A stretch of DNA of 64,000 nucleotides. Source: Bacteroidota bacterium. Its GTDB lineage: Bacteria > Bacteroidota > Bacteroidia > Chitinophagales > Chitinophagaceae. Position 1 is the first letter of the stretch. Every line of letters begins with the position of its first letter. Shown piece by piece: positions 35,007 through 42,160 of this stretch. The stretch lies in NCBI GenBank assembly GCA_018266575.1, contig JAFEAE010000024.1, forward strand, positions 162,750 through 226,749, written 5' to 3'. A program made the position numbers and the translations under genes. Under the pieces are notes generated by a model. It was not told the DNA's origin and did not search any database. It saw nothing but the letters and a program-made list of their open reading frames with translations.

Positions 35007-35270
35007 TCAGGCATTTTCTTTTTCGCTTGCTTCGAGGATATCCGGCAGTTGCGGGAGCATTTCGATGACCCATTGCGGTAACAGTTTCTCGTGCACATGC
35101 CAGGTTCCGTCTTCTCTGTAACAGGTAAAGTAATGACGTTCGCCTCGGTCGTCGCTCGTGTCGACATCATATTCGAAATGTTCATTTATTTTTTTCCTCC
35201 GGAAATTAAATTCGCGTGGCCGCCCCCCAGCTTTCAGTATCCTGGTAAATGCAATATTTTTATGGAACAT
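35007..35270 (-). CDS. Unknown 87-residue protein
   Basis: Soluble, no motif recognised. The start (MFHKNIAFTRILKAGGRPREFNF) and the charged middle (DTSDDRGERHYF) look like a real small globular protein, ending in an acidic helix (LPDILEASEKENA). It converges with the zinc-ribbon gene (23 bp gap) and is divergent from the GIY-YIG-like gene (34 bp). Confidence 0.6.
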   Translation of the reverse strand: MFHKNIAFTRILKAGGRPREFNFRRKKINEHFEYDVDTSDDRGERHYFTCYREDGTWHVHEKLLPQWVIEMLPQLPDILEASEKENA

Positions 35271-35304
35271 CAGGGTAAGTGATTTTACGCGAAATTAGAA
35301 AAAA

Positions 35305-35649
35305 ATGGCCTACCAGGTTTATGTCATCGAATTATCGAAACGGGTATTCACCGAAAACAGGAAGTTCCGTGACGCCAACCCGCAGTTCAACGGCGTGTTG
35401 GAATGCCTCTATGTCGGCATGACCAGCAAGTCGCCAGCTGAAAGATTTAAGCAACACAAGACCCGTTTCGTGAATAAGAAGGGCCATAACCTTTCCGCAA
35501 GCATTGTTTATAAATACGGGGCTTACCTGCGGCCAAGCCTGTATGACCATGTCAATGAAAAACCGATGGACAGGCAGGAGGCACTTGCTGCGGAAAAGAA
35601 ACTCGCCCTGGAGCTCCGGCGCAAAGGCTACGCGGTGTGGTTCAACTAA
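35305..35649 (+). CDS. GIY-YIG-like nuclease family protein
   Basis: 114 residues. The pattern YQVYVIEL, then CLYVGMTSKSPAERFKQHK, and a glutamate in EALAAEKKLALEL parallels the GIY, YIG, arginine and glutamate positions of GIY-YIG nucleases, with YVG in place of YIG. This family is sometimes mislabelled as a sugar-phosphate isomerase. It could cleave branched or damaged DNA, but activity is not shown. It converges with rteC (8 bp gap). Confidence 0.7.
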   Translation: MAYQVYVIELSKRVFTENRKFRDANPQFNGVLECLYVGMTSKSPAERFKQHKTRFVNKKGHNLSASIVYKYGAYLRPSLYDHVNEKPMDRQEALAAEKKLALELRRKGYAVWFN

Positions 35650-35657
35650 TATTTCCT

Positions 35658-36479
35658 TTACCGTTCGTCGAGTTCATCCATTTTCGACACCAGCCTTTCT
35701 TTTAAGTGGTCGAGCAACTGCGCCCTGCTTTTTTTCCTGAGGCGGATCTCGTTGAAGACATGGTAATAATTCCCGAGGTCGACCTGGAAGAGCTTTCCGA
35801 ATGCCAGCGCGATCTCTTTGATGCCAGCAGCACCGTTGTTATAGACGCCGCTAGCCTGGAGTGCATAGATCAGTTCCACAAGCGCTGCTTTGGAGGCAGT
35901 CCATTTGAGGAGGGATATATTTTTCTTTGGTGTGCTGTGGTTTATTTTTTCTTCGAGATATTCCGATAATAGTTCGTTCGCCATTATTTCAGCAACCAGC
36001 TGATCATGGCTGGTGGAAAAATCCGGGTCGCGGTCGCTGAAAAAATCTTCACCCATACCGGGTTTATTTTTCCGCGTAAAATATTTTTCATCGTTATCCC
36101 TTGCGTTGCTTCTATAATAACTATAAAATGCAGCATGCGTGTTGTAGTGCAGGTGCATGCCTGTTTGAAACTTCCGGTAATAATTGGTTTTTATTTCTTC
36201 AGGTGCCGGGGGAAGGTTGAGTTCGATGGCATATACGGCCGACCAGAAAATATAGCGGGCCAGGAATTTCGGCTTGATGGTTTTGAAGAAAATGATCTCC
36301 TGTTCTTTTTCAGGGCCCGATGCGAGAAAGCGTGTACGCAGTAACGTCAATGCATACCCGCAAATTTCGGTATTGCGGTAAATTTGCTGAAGCCCCGTGT
36401 CATCGGTGGCGAGGCTTTTTTCCAGTTCCCTGAATTGGATTTCGCATTGTTCAAGGAACGTTTCATGTGCAGCGGTCAT
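35658..36479 (-). CDS. rteC: RteC family regulator
   Basis: 273 residues matching RteC along its length: FFKTIKPKFLARYIFWSAVYAIEL, HAAFYSYYRS, KYFTRKN, STSHDQLVAEIMA, LLKWTASKAALVELIYAL and the C-terminal FNEIRLRKKSRAQLLDHLKE. In CTnDOT, RteC activates excision genes. No rteA/rteB or tetQ is present, so its trigger differs. It supports the view that 16-39 kb is of integrative conjugative element ancestry. Confidence 0.88.
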   Translation of the reverse strand: MTAAHETFLEQCEIQFRELEKSLATDDTGLQQIYRNTEICGYALTLLRTRFLASGPEKEQEIIFFKTIKPKFLARYIFWSAVYAIELNLPPAPEEIKTNYYRKFQTGMHLHYNTHAAFYSYYRSNARDNDEKYFTRKNKPGMGEDFFSDRDPDFSTSHDQLVAEIMANELLSEYLEEKINHSTPKKNISLLKWTASKAALVELIYALQASGVYNNGAAGIKEIALAFGKLFQVDLGNYYHVFNEIRLRKKSRAQLLDHLKERLVSKMDELDER

Positions 36480-36561
36480 CGGATAAGCTTTTGGTTTACC
36501 CTAAAACTAATGCCTTCAAAAAGCTATTGCAGCTATAAAATTTGCATATCGTCCCTTGCGG

Positions 36562-36804
36562 TCACCCGCAGTTATTTTCGATCTGCTCCCCGATCATTTC
36601 AGAAAGTTCCGAAGGGGCACGCCCGACCTCGATCCATTGCGCGTTTGTGTCAAGGGTGATATACATCGTCCTTGTTTCGTCTATACGTGCCTGGTAGTAG
36701 TCCGCGAATACCGGCCCCGGGCGGTACAGGCTGGAAATGGCCACCTGGTGGATGCCAAAATAATCAACATAGAAAAACTCAAAAAGGTGTTTTACTTCGC
36801 TCAT
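36562..36804 (-). CDS. Unknown 80-residue protein
   Basis: No recognised family. Acidic, with an aromatic N-terminal segment (HLFEFFYVDYFGIHQVAISS) and a terminal ELSEMIGEQIENN helix. It touches the SRAP gene end (one-base overlap at 36804), so the two are translationally coupled. Confidence 0.6.
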   Translation of the reverse strand: MSEVKHLFEFFYVDYFGIHQVAISSLYRPGPVFADYYQARIDETRTMYITLDTNAQWIEVGRAPSELSEMIGEQIENNCG

Positions 36805-37607
36805 CAGAAAAGTGATTTTTGCAAAGGCTCCGGGTCATCGTTACCGAGCGGTGGCAACCCGGGATAGTCCCATTGTTTCAAAATTTCAGAACGGTAGTTC
36901 ATCGATTCTTTCGAGCGCACCGAACGCACCGGGTAATAAGAAAGTTCCTCAGATGGGATTTCAGTTGCTACAATTTCCGAGATACCCGTATCCGTTAGCT
37001 CGGGATCGAGCCATTTTAGCTCCGTTTCTTTGGGAACCATGAGTGGCATGCGCCACTTGTTATCACCATCATTGTGTATGCCGCGCATCACTTCGTTTGC
37101 ATCCCGCGTGCCGAGCGAAAACATTCCACGTACTTCACCAGTCTCTACATTGGGTGGGATCTTGGTATTATAATAGAACTCGCCAGGTATACAAAACATG
37201 TCGCGACCCTTGATCGAAACATCATACGGCACTTTATTTTTCCAACCATTAATATGCCGGTGTTCAAAAAAAGAAGTCACGGGGATCAGGCACCGGTTCT
37301 TACGGTTGCGGTACCAGAAGGAGGTTTTGTCTCCAATGATCCTTTCGGTGCGCATGTTCCCCATTTTGGTCCGCTGTACTTTAATTTTTTCCGGCGTATC
37401 CATATAGGGCGCAATGATGCACCACTCCATAAATTTCAGGTGGTAACGGCCATCACTATACGTAATTACGGGATAGCGCCTGTAGGCAAGCGCGAAAACA
37501 TGCACCCCCATATCACGGTCAAAATCCATTTTGTCATCATGCTGCAGTGCTGGAAAATATTCGTCGAGCAGTTCCAGCGCGGAATAAAAAGAAATATCAA
37601 GGCACAT
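36804..37607 (-). CDS. SRAP/YedK (HMCES) abasic-site protein
   Basis: 267 residues of the SOS response-associated peptidase family. Cys2, exposed after Met removal (MCLDI), is the residue that crosslinks to abasic sites in single-stranded DNA. GNMRTERI, CLIPVTSFFEH (with the conserved glutamate) and the downstream IHNDGDNKWRMPLMV fit the remaining signature, with extra residues between the histidine and RMP. It should shield abasic sites in ssDNA. It is in a minus-strand run with the 2H gene, whose promoter bears the SOS-like palindrome. Confidence 0.9.
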   Translation of the reverse strand: MCLDISFYSALELLDEYFPALQHDDKMDFDRDMGVHVFALAYRRYPVITYSDGRYHLKFMEWCIIAPYMDTPEKIKVQRTKMGNMRTERIIGDKTSFWYRNRKNRCLIPVTSFFEHRHINGWKNKVPYDVSIKGRDMFCIPGEFYYNTKIPPNVETGEVRGMFSLGTRDANEVMRGIHNDGDNKWRMPLMVPKETELKWLDPELTDTGISEIVATEIPSEELSYYPVRSVRSKESMNYRSEILKQWDYPGLPPLGNDDPEPLQKSLF

Positions 37608-37621
37608 ACACTTTTTTTAAA

Positions 37622-38125
37622 TTACTGTTTTTCGATCGTCTCCAGCAGCACCCAATCTTCCTGGTCTTCGAAATTAAATTTAAGAAAAATGTCCCCTAGT
37701 TTTTCATAGAGGCCGCTGTAAACTTTGTTCTTGCCCTTGGTAGTGCGCCAGGCCGGGTGTTTCATCCGGAGGTAGTGCCGGATCATCTCTTCGTATGCCG
37801 GCGGCGGTATCCATTCAATTTTTGTTTTACCGACATAGAAAATTTTAAAGCCTTTCGGTTGCATGGAAGCTACCTGTAACTTGATAACATGTTCTTCTAC
37901 TGACCTGTCATACAAGAACGCATTGGCGTCGCCTGCCAGGTGCTTCATATGTTCTTCTGCCAATTCTTTTTCTTCTCCGGTATACCCCCGAAATAAAAAC
38001 GCGGCCCTGACATCTTTTGAGAGGCCGCGGGGAAAAGACTGCCGTACAAAAAACTGTTTCGCTTTCGCATCTGACAATTGATCGCCGAGGATATTTGGCG
38101 TAAAAAGCGGAAAAGGGTTATACAT
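37622..38125 (-). CDS. Unknown protein in the SRAP/2H operon
   Basis: 167 residues, soluble, no family recognised. Features include a basic C-terminal half (HYLRMKHPAWRTTKGKNKVYSGL) and an acidic end (FNFEDQEDWVLLETIEKQ). It lies 14 bp upstream of SRAP and 11 bp downstream of the 2H gene, so is probably part of the same damage-response operon. Confidence 0.65.
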   Translation of the reverse strand: MYNPFPLFTPNILGDQLSDAKAKQFFVRQSFPRGLSKDVRAAFLFRGYTGEEKELAEEHMKHLAGDANAFLYDRSVEEHVIKLQVASMQPKGFKIFYVGKTKIEWIPPPAYEEMIRHYLRMKHPAWRTTKGKNKVYSGLYEKLGDIFLKFNFEDQEDWVLLETIEKQ

Positions 38126-38136
38126 AACGTTTATGA

Positions 38137-38769
38137 CTAACCGAAAAGTTCGCCCTGTTTGGTTGTCACCGGCAAATTTAAGAATTCAAACCGGCGTGCG
38201 ATCTTCCAGGCCGTCTCCCCCACTTCACGTTTCAAAAGCAACATACTATCTGCGATAAACCTTCCCGTAAAATTTTTATGTTGATATGCTTTCCAGGCAT
38301 TTTCATACTGCCAGGGTTTAAGTTGTCTCGCGACAGTAAACATCGGGTCATCGATAAAATGCGGTTTATGGTCCTCGTTTAATTTCAGGAGCTTCTGCCA
38401 GGGCTTGATCTGCTTCACTAAATCTTTGATAGGTTCTTTTGTCGGCACATCGATAAAAATCGTGTGCGAAGGATAACTCCCGAAATCTTTCAGTTCCACT
38501 TTGACCGGGTGAAAACCCATGGCCACAACATTCAGGTGGTTGATGATCCGCTCTTCCATCATTTCTAATTGGCGGAAGCGGACAAGAGCCAGGTTCGGCT
38601 TGCCCCATTTGGCAGAAGGTGCGTCGAAGGTTTCCGCGAACTCTTCCTTCACTTTTGAAATTTTGTTTTTTAATTCTTCATGCGGGTCCAGGATCAGGAG
38701 GTATTCATTCTGCCGGTACCCGGCGTGGGATACAAAGACCGCGTGCTTTTGTGCTGTTATCTTTTTCAT
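38137..38769 (-). CDS. 2H phosphoesterase (2'-5' RNA ligase-like)
   Basis: 210 residues resembling the LigT/2'-5' RNA ligase superfamily. The HTIFIDV segment and a second H-containing KPHFIDDPMFTVARQL segment fit the paired His-x-Thr motifs imperfectly (the usual first H-x-T is shifted or degenerate). Such enzymes act on cyclic phosphates or 2'-5' bonds in RNA or nucleotides. First gene of a minus-strand operon, starting 25 bp from the operator at 38794. Confidence 0.62.
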   Translation of the reverse strand: MKKITAQKHAVFVSHAGYRQNEYLLILDPHEELKNKISKVKEEFAETFDAPSAKWGKPNLALVRFRQLEMMEERIINHLNVVAMGFHPVKVELKDFGSYPSHTIFIDVPTKEPIKDLVKQIKPWQKLLKLNEDHKPHFIDDPMFTVARQLKPWQYENAWKAYQHKNFTGRFIADSMLLLKREVGETAWKIARRFEFLNLPVTTKQGELFG

Positions 38770-38793
38770 GGCTCATCTATTTAGCATAAATTT

Positions 38794-38808
38794 ACTAATA
38801 AATTTAGT
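38794..38808. promoter_or_regulatory. SOS-like palindromic operator, locus B
   Basis: ACTAATA-A-ATTTAGT, one half imperfect, inside ATAAATTT...AT flanks identical to locus A. It lies between the divergent 2H gene (start 38769) and the small gene at 38847, so one repressor could control both directions. A TACCTTGC box at 38825-38832 is a possible -7 element for the plus strand. Confidence 0.6.
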
Positions 38809-38846
38809 ATTACCAAAAAATTCTTACCTTGCTAAAAATAAAAGCT

Positions 38847-39167
38847 ATGGACGACCTGCAGGTACCGGAAAACCAGCGCAAATTCATCACTGATTATGCT
38901 AGTCTTTCTTTCAAACGCGAATACCGCGAAGGCAACGCGGTCTATTATGCGGCATTTCATCCCGAATTTATAGACGATGAAGGGCTCGATCAGACGGGCA
39001 GGTATTTAATTGTACTATTGCATTACACAGGTATGTACACGTTTCATATGGCAAGACAAAATAATCGCTGGGTGATTGATAGTGAAAACACCTCTTACCT
39101 TATTGCCAAAGTGGGAATGACCAGGATTGACTGGATCGGGGCATGCTTGAATAATTTTAGAAAGTAA
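38847..39167 (+). CDS. Unknown 106-residue protein under the shared operator
   Basis: I start at ATG 38847 (MDDLQVPENQRKFIT). Soluble, alpha/beta-looking, no recognised motif (YLIVLLHYTGMYTFHMARQ in the middle). It is divergent from the 2H/SRAP operon across the palindromic operator and ends before a good terminator. A damage-inducible small protein is a reasonable guess. Confidence 0.65.
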   Translation: MDDLQVPENQRKFITDYASLSFKREYREGNAVYYAAFHPEFIDDEGLDQTGRYLIVLLHYTGMYTFHMARQNNRWVIDSENTSYLIAKVGMTRIDWIGACLNNFRK

Positions 39168-39199
39168 TTTAATGTTCGAATCCAACCAAGCCGACGGAA

Positions 39200-39229
39200 A
39201 AAGCTTCACAAAAATGTGGAGTTTTTTTA
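39200..39229 (+). terminator. Terminator after the 38847 gene
   Basis: CTTCACA/TGTGGAG stem (39204-39210 and 39215-39221, one G-U pair) with an AAAA loop, followed by seven T. Just upstream, GTTCGAATCC at about 39176 resembles a tRNA T-loop. Confidence 0.8.
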
Positions 39230-39269
39230 TTTTGATAAGTATGTGAGGAAAATAAGAGTGAGAAATCAC

Positions 39270-40736
39270 TCATTGTTTCCTGGTAGCTTTAATAATAACT
39301 TTCGTTCCCTGCAACACTTCAAATGTGTCAATAACACCATCGTTTTTTGAACTGAAAAAAACACAAGTATCATCCGGGGATGAAGCAAGAAAAAAAGTAT
39401 TAAACCCGGTTGCAAACATTTTTTCAAGCCTCCTGGCGTTGAGCTCGAGGCCATCACTTTTCTTTATTATTGAAATTTTTATTTGCGGATCTTCGCTATA
39501 ATAATCTCCGACATATTTATTAATCAGCGTGTCGGGAAGTGTAACTAGTTTTTTTACAAGAGGATCATAAATACCTTTCCATCTGTACACAATTGCAACA
39601 CTGTTTACTATCTCGTTTATCAGCGACTGCCCATTGTCTGAATTGGTGAAAATTACAACTCCGTTGTCCCCTGTAAAACTTCCATAATAAGCCGACATGT
39701 AACCGTAGTTGGCGCCGATATGCATAAAATATTTTTCACCGTTTTGATTTCGGATGAATGTGCCTAATGCAGCATCGGAATTATTGATGACTGGAGTTAA
39801 CATTTCTGCTACTTCATTTGGTTTTAAAATAGCATCTTTATTTCCATGCAGTGATTGCTGGATAGCAATAATAAATTTTGCAAAATCAGTTGCCGTTGTC
39901 CAAAGGCCATCCGGTGCTTGTTCAGGGTATAAACGATAGTTGCCTGGTAATACTTGCATGTCTTTATCATACGCGCAGGCATAATTTTTTATAGCATCAC
40001 CCAGCGGCTGTGAAAACGTGCTGTTTGTCATTTTCAACGGTTTTAAAATAAGCTCTTGCATCAAGCTATCATAGTTCGCCGAGATATTATCGTCTACTAT
40101 TTTTCTGATAACAGTTGTTCCTCCACCGGAATATCTAACTGCTGTTCCGGGAACAAGAACAGGTTTAACTGCTTCATTACTGGAAGGCCTCTCTCCATTA
40201 AGAATTTGATTAATCGTTGGAATGGAATCCGTTTTAGAATAGCCGGAAAAGCCGCTTGTACTTAAGCCTGCGGTATGACTAAGTAAATTTTTTATCGTAA
40301 TTGTTTTACCTTTTGAATATTCATTATCTGGAAAAACCCACGAAGACAAATAGCTTCTGATATCTTTTTCTAATGATAACCGTCCCTCTTGTACAAGCTT
40401 CATAATGCCCAATGCGTTTACGGATTTGCTGAGGGAGGCTGCCTGGTAAAGCGTTGTTGAATTTGCAAATTTTTTAGTTTCTGTATCTGCATACCCATAC
40501 GCTTTGGCCCATTCTATTTTACCGTTATGAATAATAGCCATAGAAACAGAAGGAACTTTATAAAATTTCATCCTGTCTAAAAGATTATATTTTGGCACAA
40601 CACTATCTTCAAAAATTATATCCCTGCTTTCTGTGAGATTATTTTCTACTGCGGGGATTTTATTTTCCTGGCAAAAAGTAAAACCAAATAATAAAAAAAA
40701 GAATGCTGATAAAATAAATATTTTCTTTTGAACCAT
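39270..40736 (-). CDS. Secreted serine hydrolase (class C beta-lactamase-like)
   Basis: 488 residues with a signal peptide ending near FTFCQ. The beta-lactamase/DD-peptidase fold motifs are SLSK (S-x-x-K nucleophile), YSGGG at the Y-x-N position and HIGAN near the usual H/K-x-G. Asparagine is missing from the Y-x-N motif, so esterase or D-aminopeptidase-like activity is as likely as beta-lactam hydrolysis. A C-terminal extension of about 100 residues follows the core. It is AT-richer than its neighbours, suggesting a separate origin. Confidence 0.85.
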   Translation of the reverse strand: MVQKKIFILSAFFFLLFGFTFCQENKIPAVENNLTESRDIIFEDSVVPKYNLLDRMKFYKVPSVSMAIIHNGKIEWAKAYGYADTETKKFANSTTLYQAASLSKSVNALGIMKLVQEGRLSLEKDIRSYLSSWVFPDNEYSKGKTITIKNLLSHTAGLSTSGFSGYSKTDSIPTINQILNGERPSSNEAVKPVLVPGTAVRYSGGGTTVIRKIVDDNISANYDSLMQELILKPLKMTNSTFSQPLGDAIKNYACAYDKDMQVLPGNYRLYPEQAPDGLWTTATDFAKFIIAIQQSLHGNKDAILKPNEVAEMLTPVINNSDAALGTFIRNQNGEKYFMHIGANYGYMSAYYGSFTGDNGVVIFTNSDNGQSLINEIVNSVAIVYRWKGIYDPLVKKLVTLPDTLINKYVGDYYSEDPQIKISIIKKSDGLELNARRLEKMFATGFNTFFLASSPDDTCVFFSSKNDGVIDTFEVLQGTKVIIKATRKQ

Positions 40737-40990
40737 TTTTAATTGTTTGAAACTTTGTCGGCAAAAATTATTTGAACTAACCTGAATTATTAAATGATTT
40801 GGAGTTTCGTATAAAGAATAAACAACTATCAGACGACAGCAGCCCGCTTAGGTTACAGCTGAGCTGATTTATTTTTCTCTATTTCAAATTTTTATCGTCA
40901 AAGACTATAGCACATTCCATAGATCTGCGATTATCAGGTTCGGACCCAGGCTGTTCAAGCCGGCTTTTCTGATATAAATATGGAAATTTT
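40737..40990. other. 254-bp intergenic region with a nested inverted repeat
   Basis: TATCAG at 40934-40939 pairs with CTGATA at 40971-40976, and within it GGCT (40951) pairs with AGCC (40960) around a 5-base loop. GGTTCG...CCCAG nearby resembles part of a tRNA T-arm. The region lies just past the dinB stop. No gene is seen. Confidence 0.4.
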
Positions 40991-42160
40991 CTACTTATTA
41001 CTTTCAGTATTTATTATCGCCTTTGCGCGTCTCAAAAATTGCGGGCCGTAGCGGTACTTCACACTATCGATCGCCTGGTAGAGCCGGATCATTTCCTGGG
41101 TGTCGTCGAAAAGGGAGATCTGATAATTGCCCGGAATAAGATGCGAGAAGCGGATACCGATCAGCCGTACGAGCATGCGGCGCTCAAATAATTTATCAAA
41201 GAGTTCGCGGGAGATTTTTAAGAGCACATGATCGGCAGCAGTGTAGGGAACTACTTTCTGTTTTGTTTCCGTATCAAAATTCGAGTAGCGCATTTTGACG
41301 GTGACACAACCGGTCAGTTTGTTTTGTTTGCGGAGTTCAAACGCGAGCTCTTCGGTCATGCGCACGAGTGCCGAATGTAAAAAATCAATATTGATGGTAT
41401 CGGTCTGAAAAGTGGATTCTTTGGAAATGGATTTTGCCTCACGGTAAGGTATAACCGGGGTTTCATCGATGCCGTTTGCTTTTCTGGAAAGATCGATGCC
41501 ATCTTTACCCAAAAGATTAAACAGCAATTCAATGGGAATTTCACTAAGCGTGTGAATGGTCTCCACTCCCATCTGGTAGAGTTTGGTGGCGCGTTCATTT
41601 CCGATGCCCGGTAGTTTTTCCACGCCCAGAGGCGCGAGATAATTTTTTTCCGAGCCAAATGCGATTTCGATCTGGCCGTTGGGTTTCACTTCATTGGTCG
41701 CGACCTTGCTGATGAGTTTGTTGCTTGCGAGGCCAAAGCTGATGGAAAGACCGGTTTCCCGGATGATCTTTTTTTTAAGCTCTTTGGCAAGTAGTGCAGA
41801 GCCATGAAAGCGTTCCATGCCGGAGAGATCGATATAAAATTCATCTATAGAGGATTTTTCATAGAGCGGGACGTTGCCAGCAATTATTTCTGTGACCGCG
41901 CGTGAGTACTTGCTGTAGGTTTCCATATCACCGGACACCACGATCGCTTCCGGGCACAACCTGCGTGCAAGTTTCATCGGCATCGCGCTGTGAATGCCAA
42001 ACCTACGCGCTTCACAGCTGCAGGATGCCACTACGCCCCTGTCACCGGATCCCCCCACCAATAAAGGCTTACCCTTGAATTTTGCGTTTTTGAGACATTC
42101 CACTGCCACAAAAAAAGCGTCGAGGTCGAAATGCGAGATATGCCTATTTTCTAATTGCAT
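40991..42160 (-). CDS. dinB: Y-family DNA polymerase IV (DinB)
   Basis: 389 residues. Catalytic acidic residues are intact: D12 in FDLDAFF and D106-E107 in SSIDEFYIDL, so it is an active lesion-bypass polymerase and not an ImuB-type inactive relative. Helix-hairpin-helix KLPGIGNERATKL and the little-finger domain follow. A beta-clamp-binding motif QISLF lies about 45 residues from the C-terminus. It overlaps the end of the dnaE-type gene by 17 bp, so the two polymerases are made together. Confidence 0.94.
   Translation of the reverse strand: MQLENRHISHFDLDAFFVAVECLKNAKFKGKPLLVGGSGDRGVVASCSCEARRFGIHSAMPMKLARRLCPEAIVVSGDMETYSKYSRAVTEIIAGNVPLYEKSSIDEFYIDLSGMERFHGSALLAKELKKKIIRETGLSISFGLASNKLISKVATNEVKPNGQIEIAFGSEKNYLAPLGVEKLPGIGNERATKLYQMGVETIHTLSEIPIELLFNLLGKDGIDLSRKANGIDETPVIPYREAKSISKESTFQTDTINIDFLHSALVRMTEELAFELRKQNKLTGCVTVKMRYSNFDTETKQKVVPYTAADHVLLKISRELFDKLFERRMLVRLIGIRFSHLIPGNYQISLFDDTQEMIRLYQAIDSVKYRYGPQFLRRAKAIINTESNK

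Noticed and set aside
39170..39200. attR of the element at GTTCGAATCC
   Set aside because: Only about ten bases fit a T-loop consensus and the flanks do not repeat the tRNA-Lys 3' end, so it was kept only as a weak hint.
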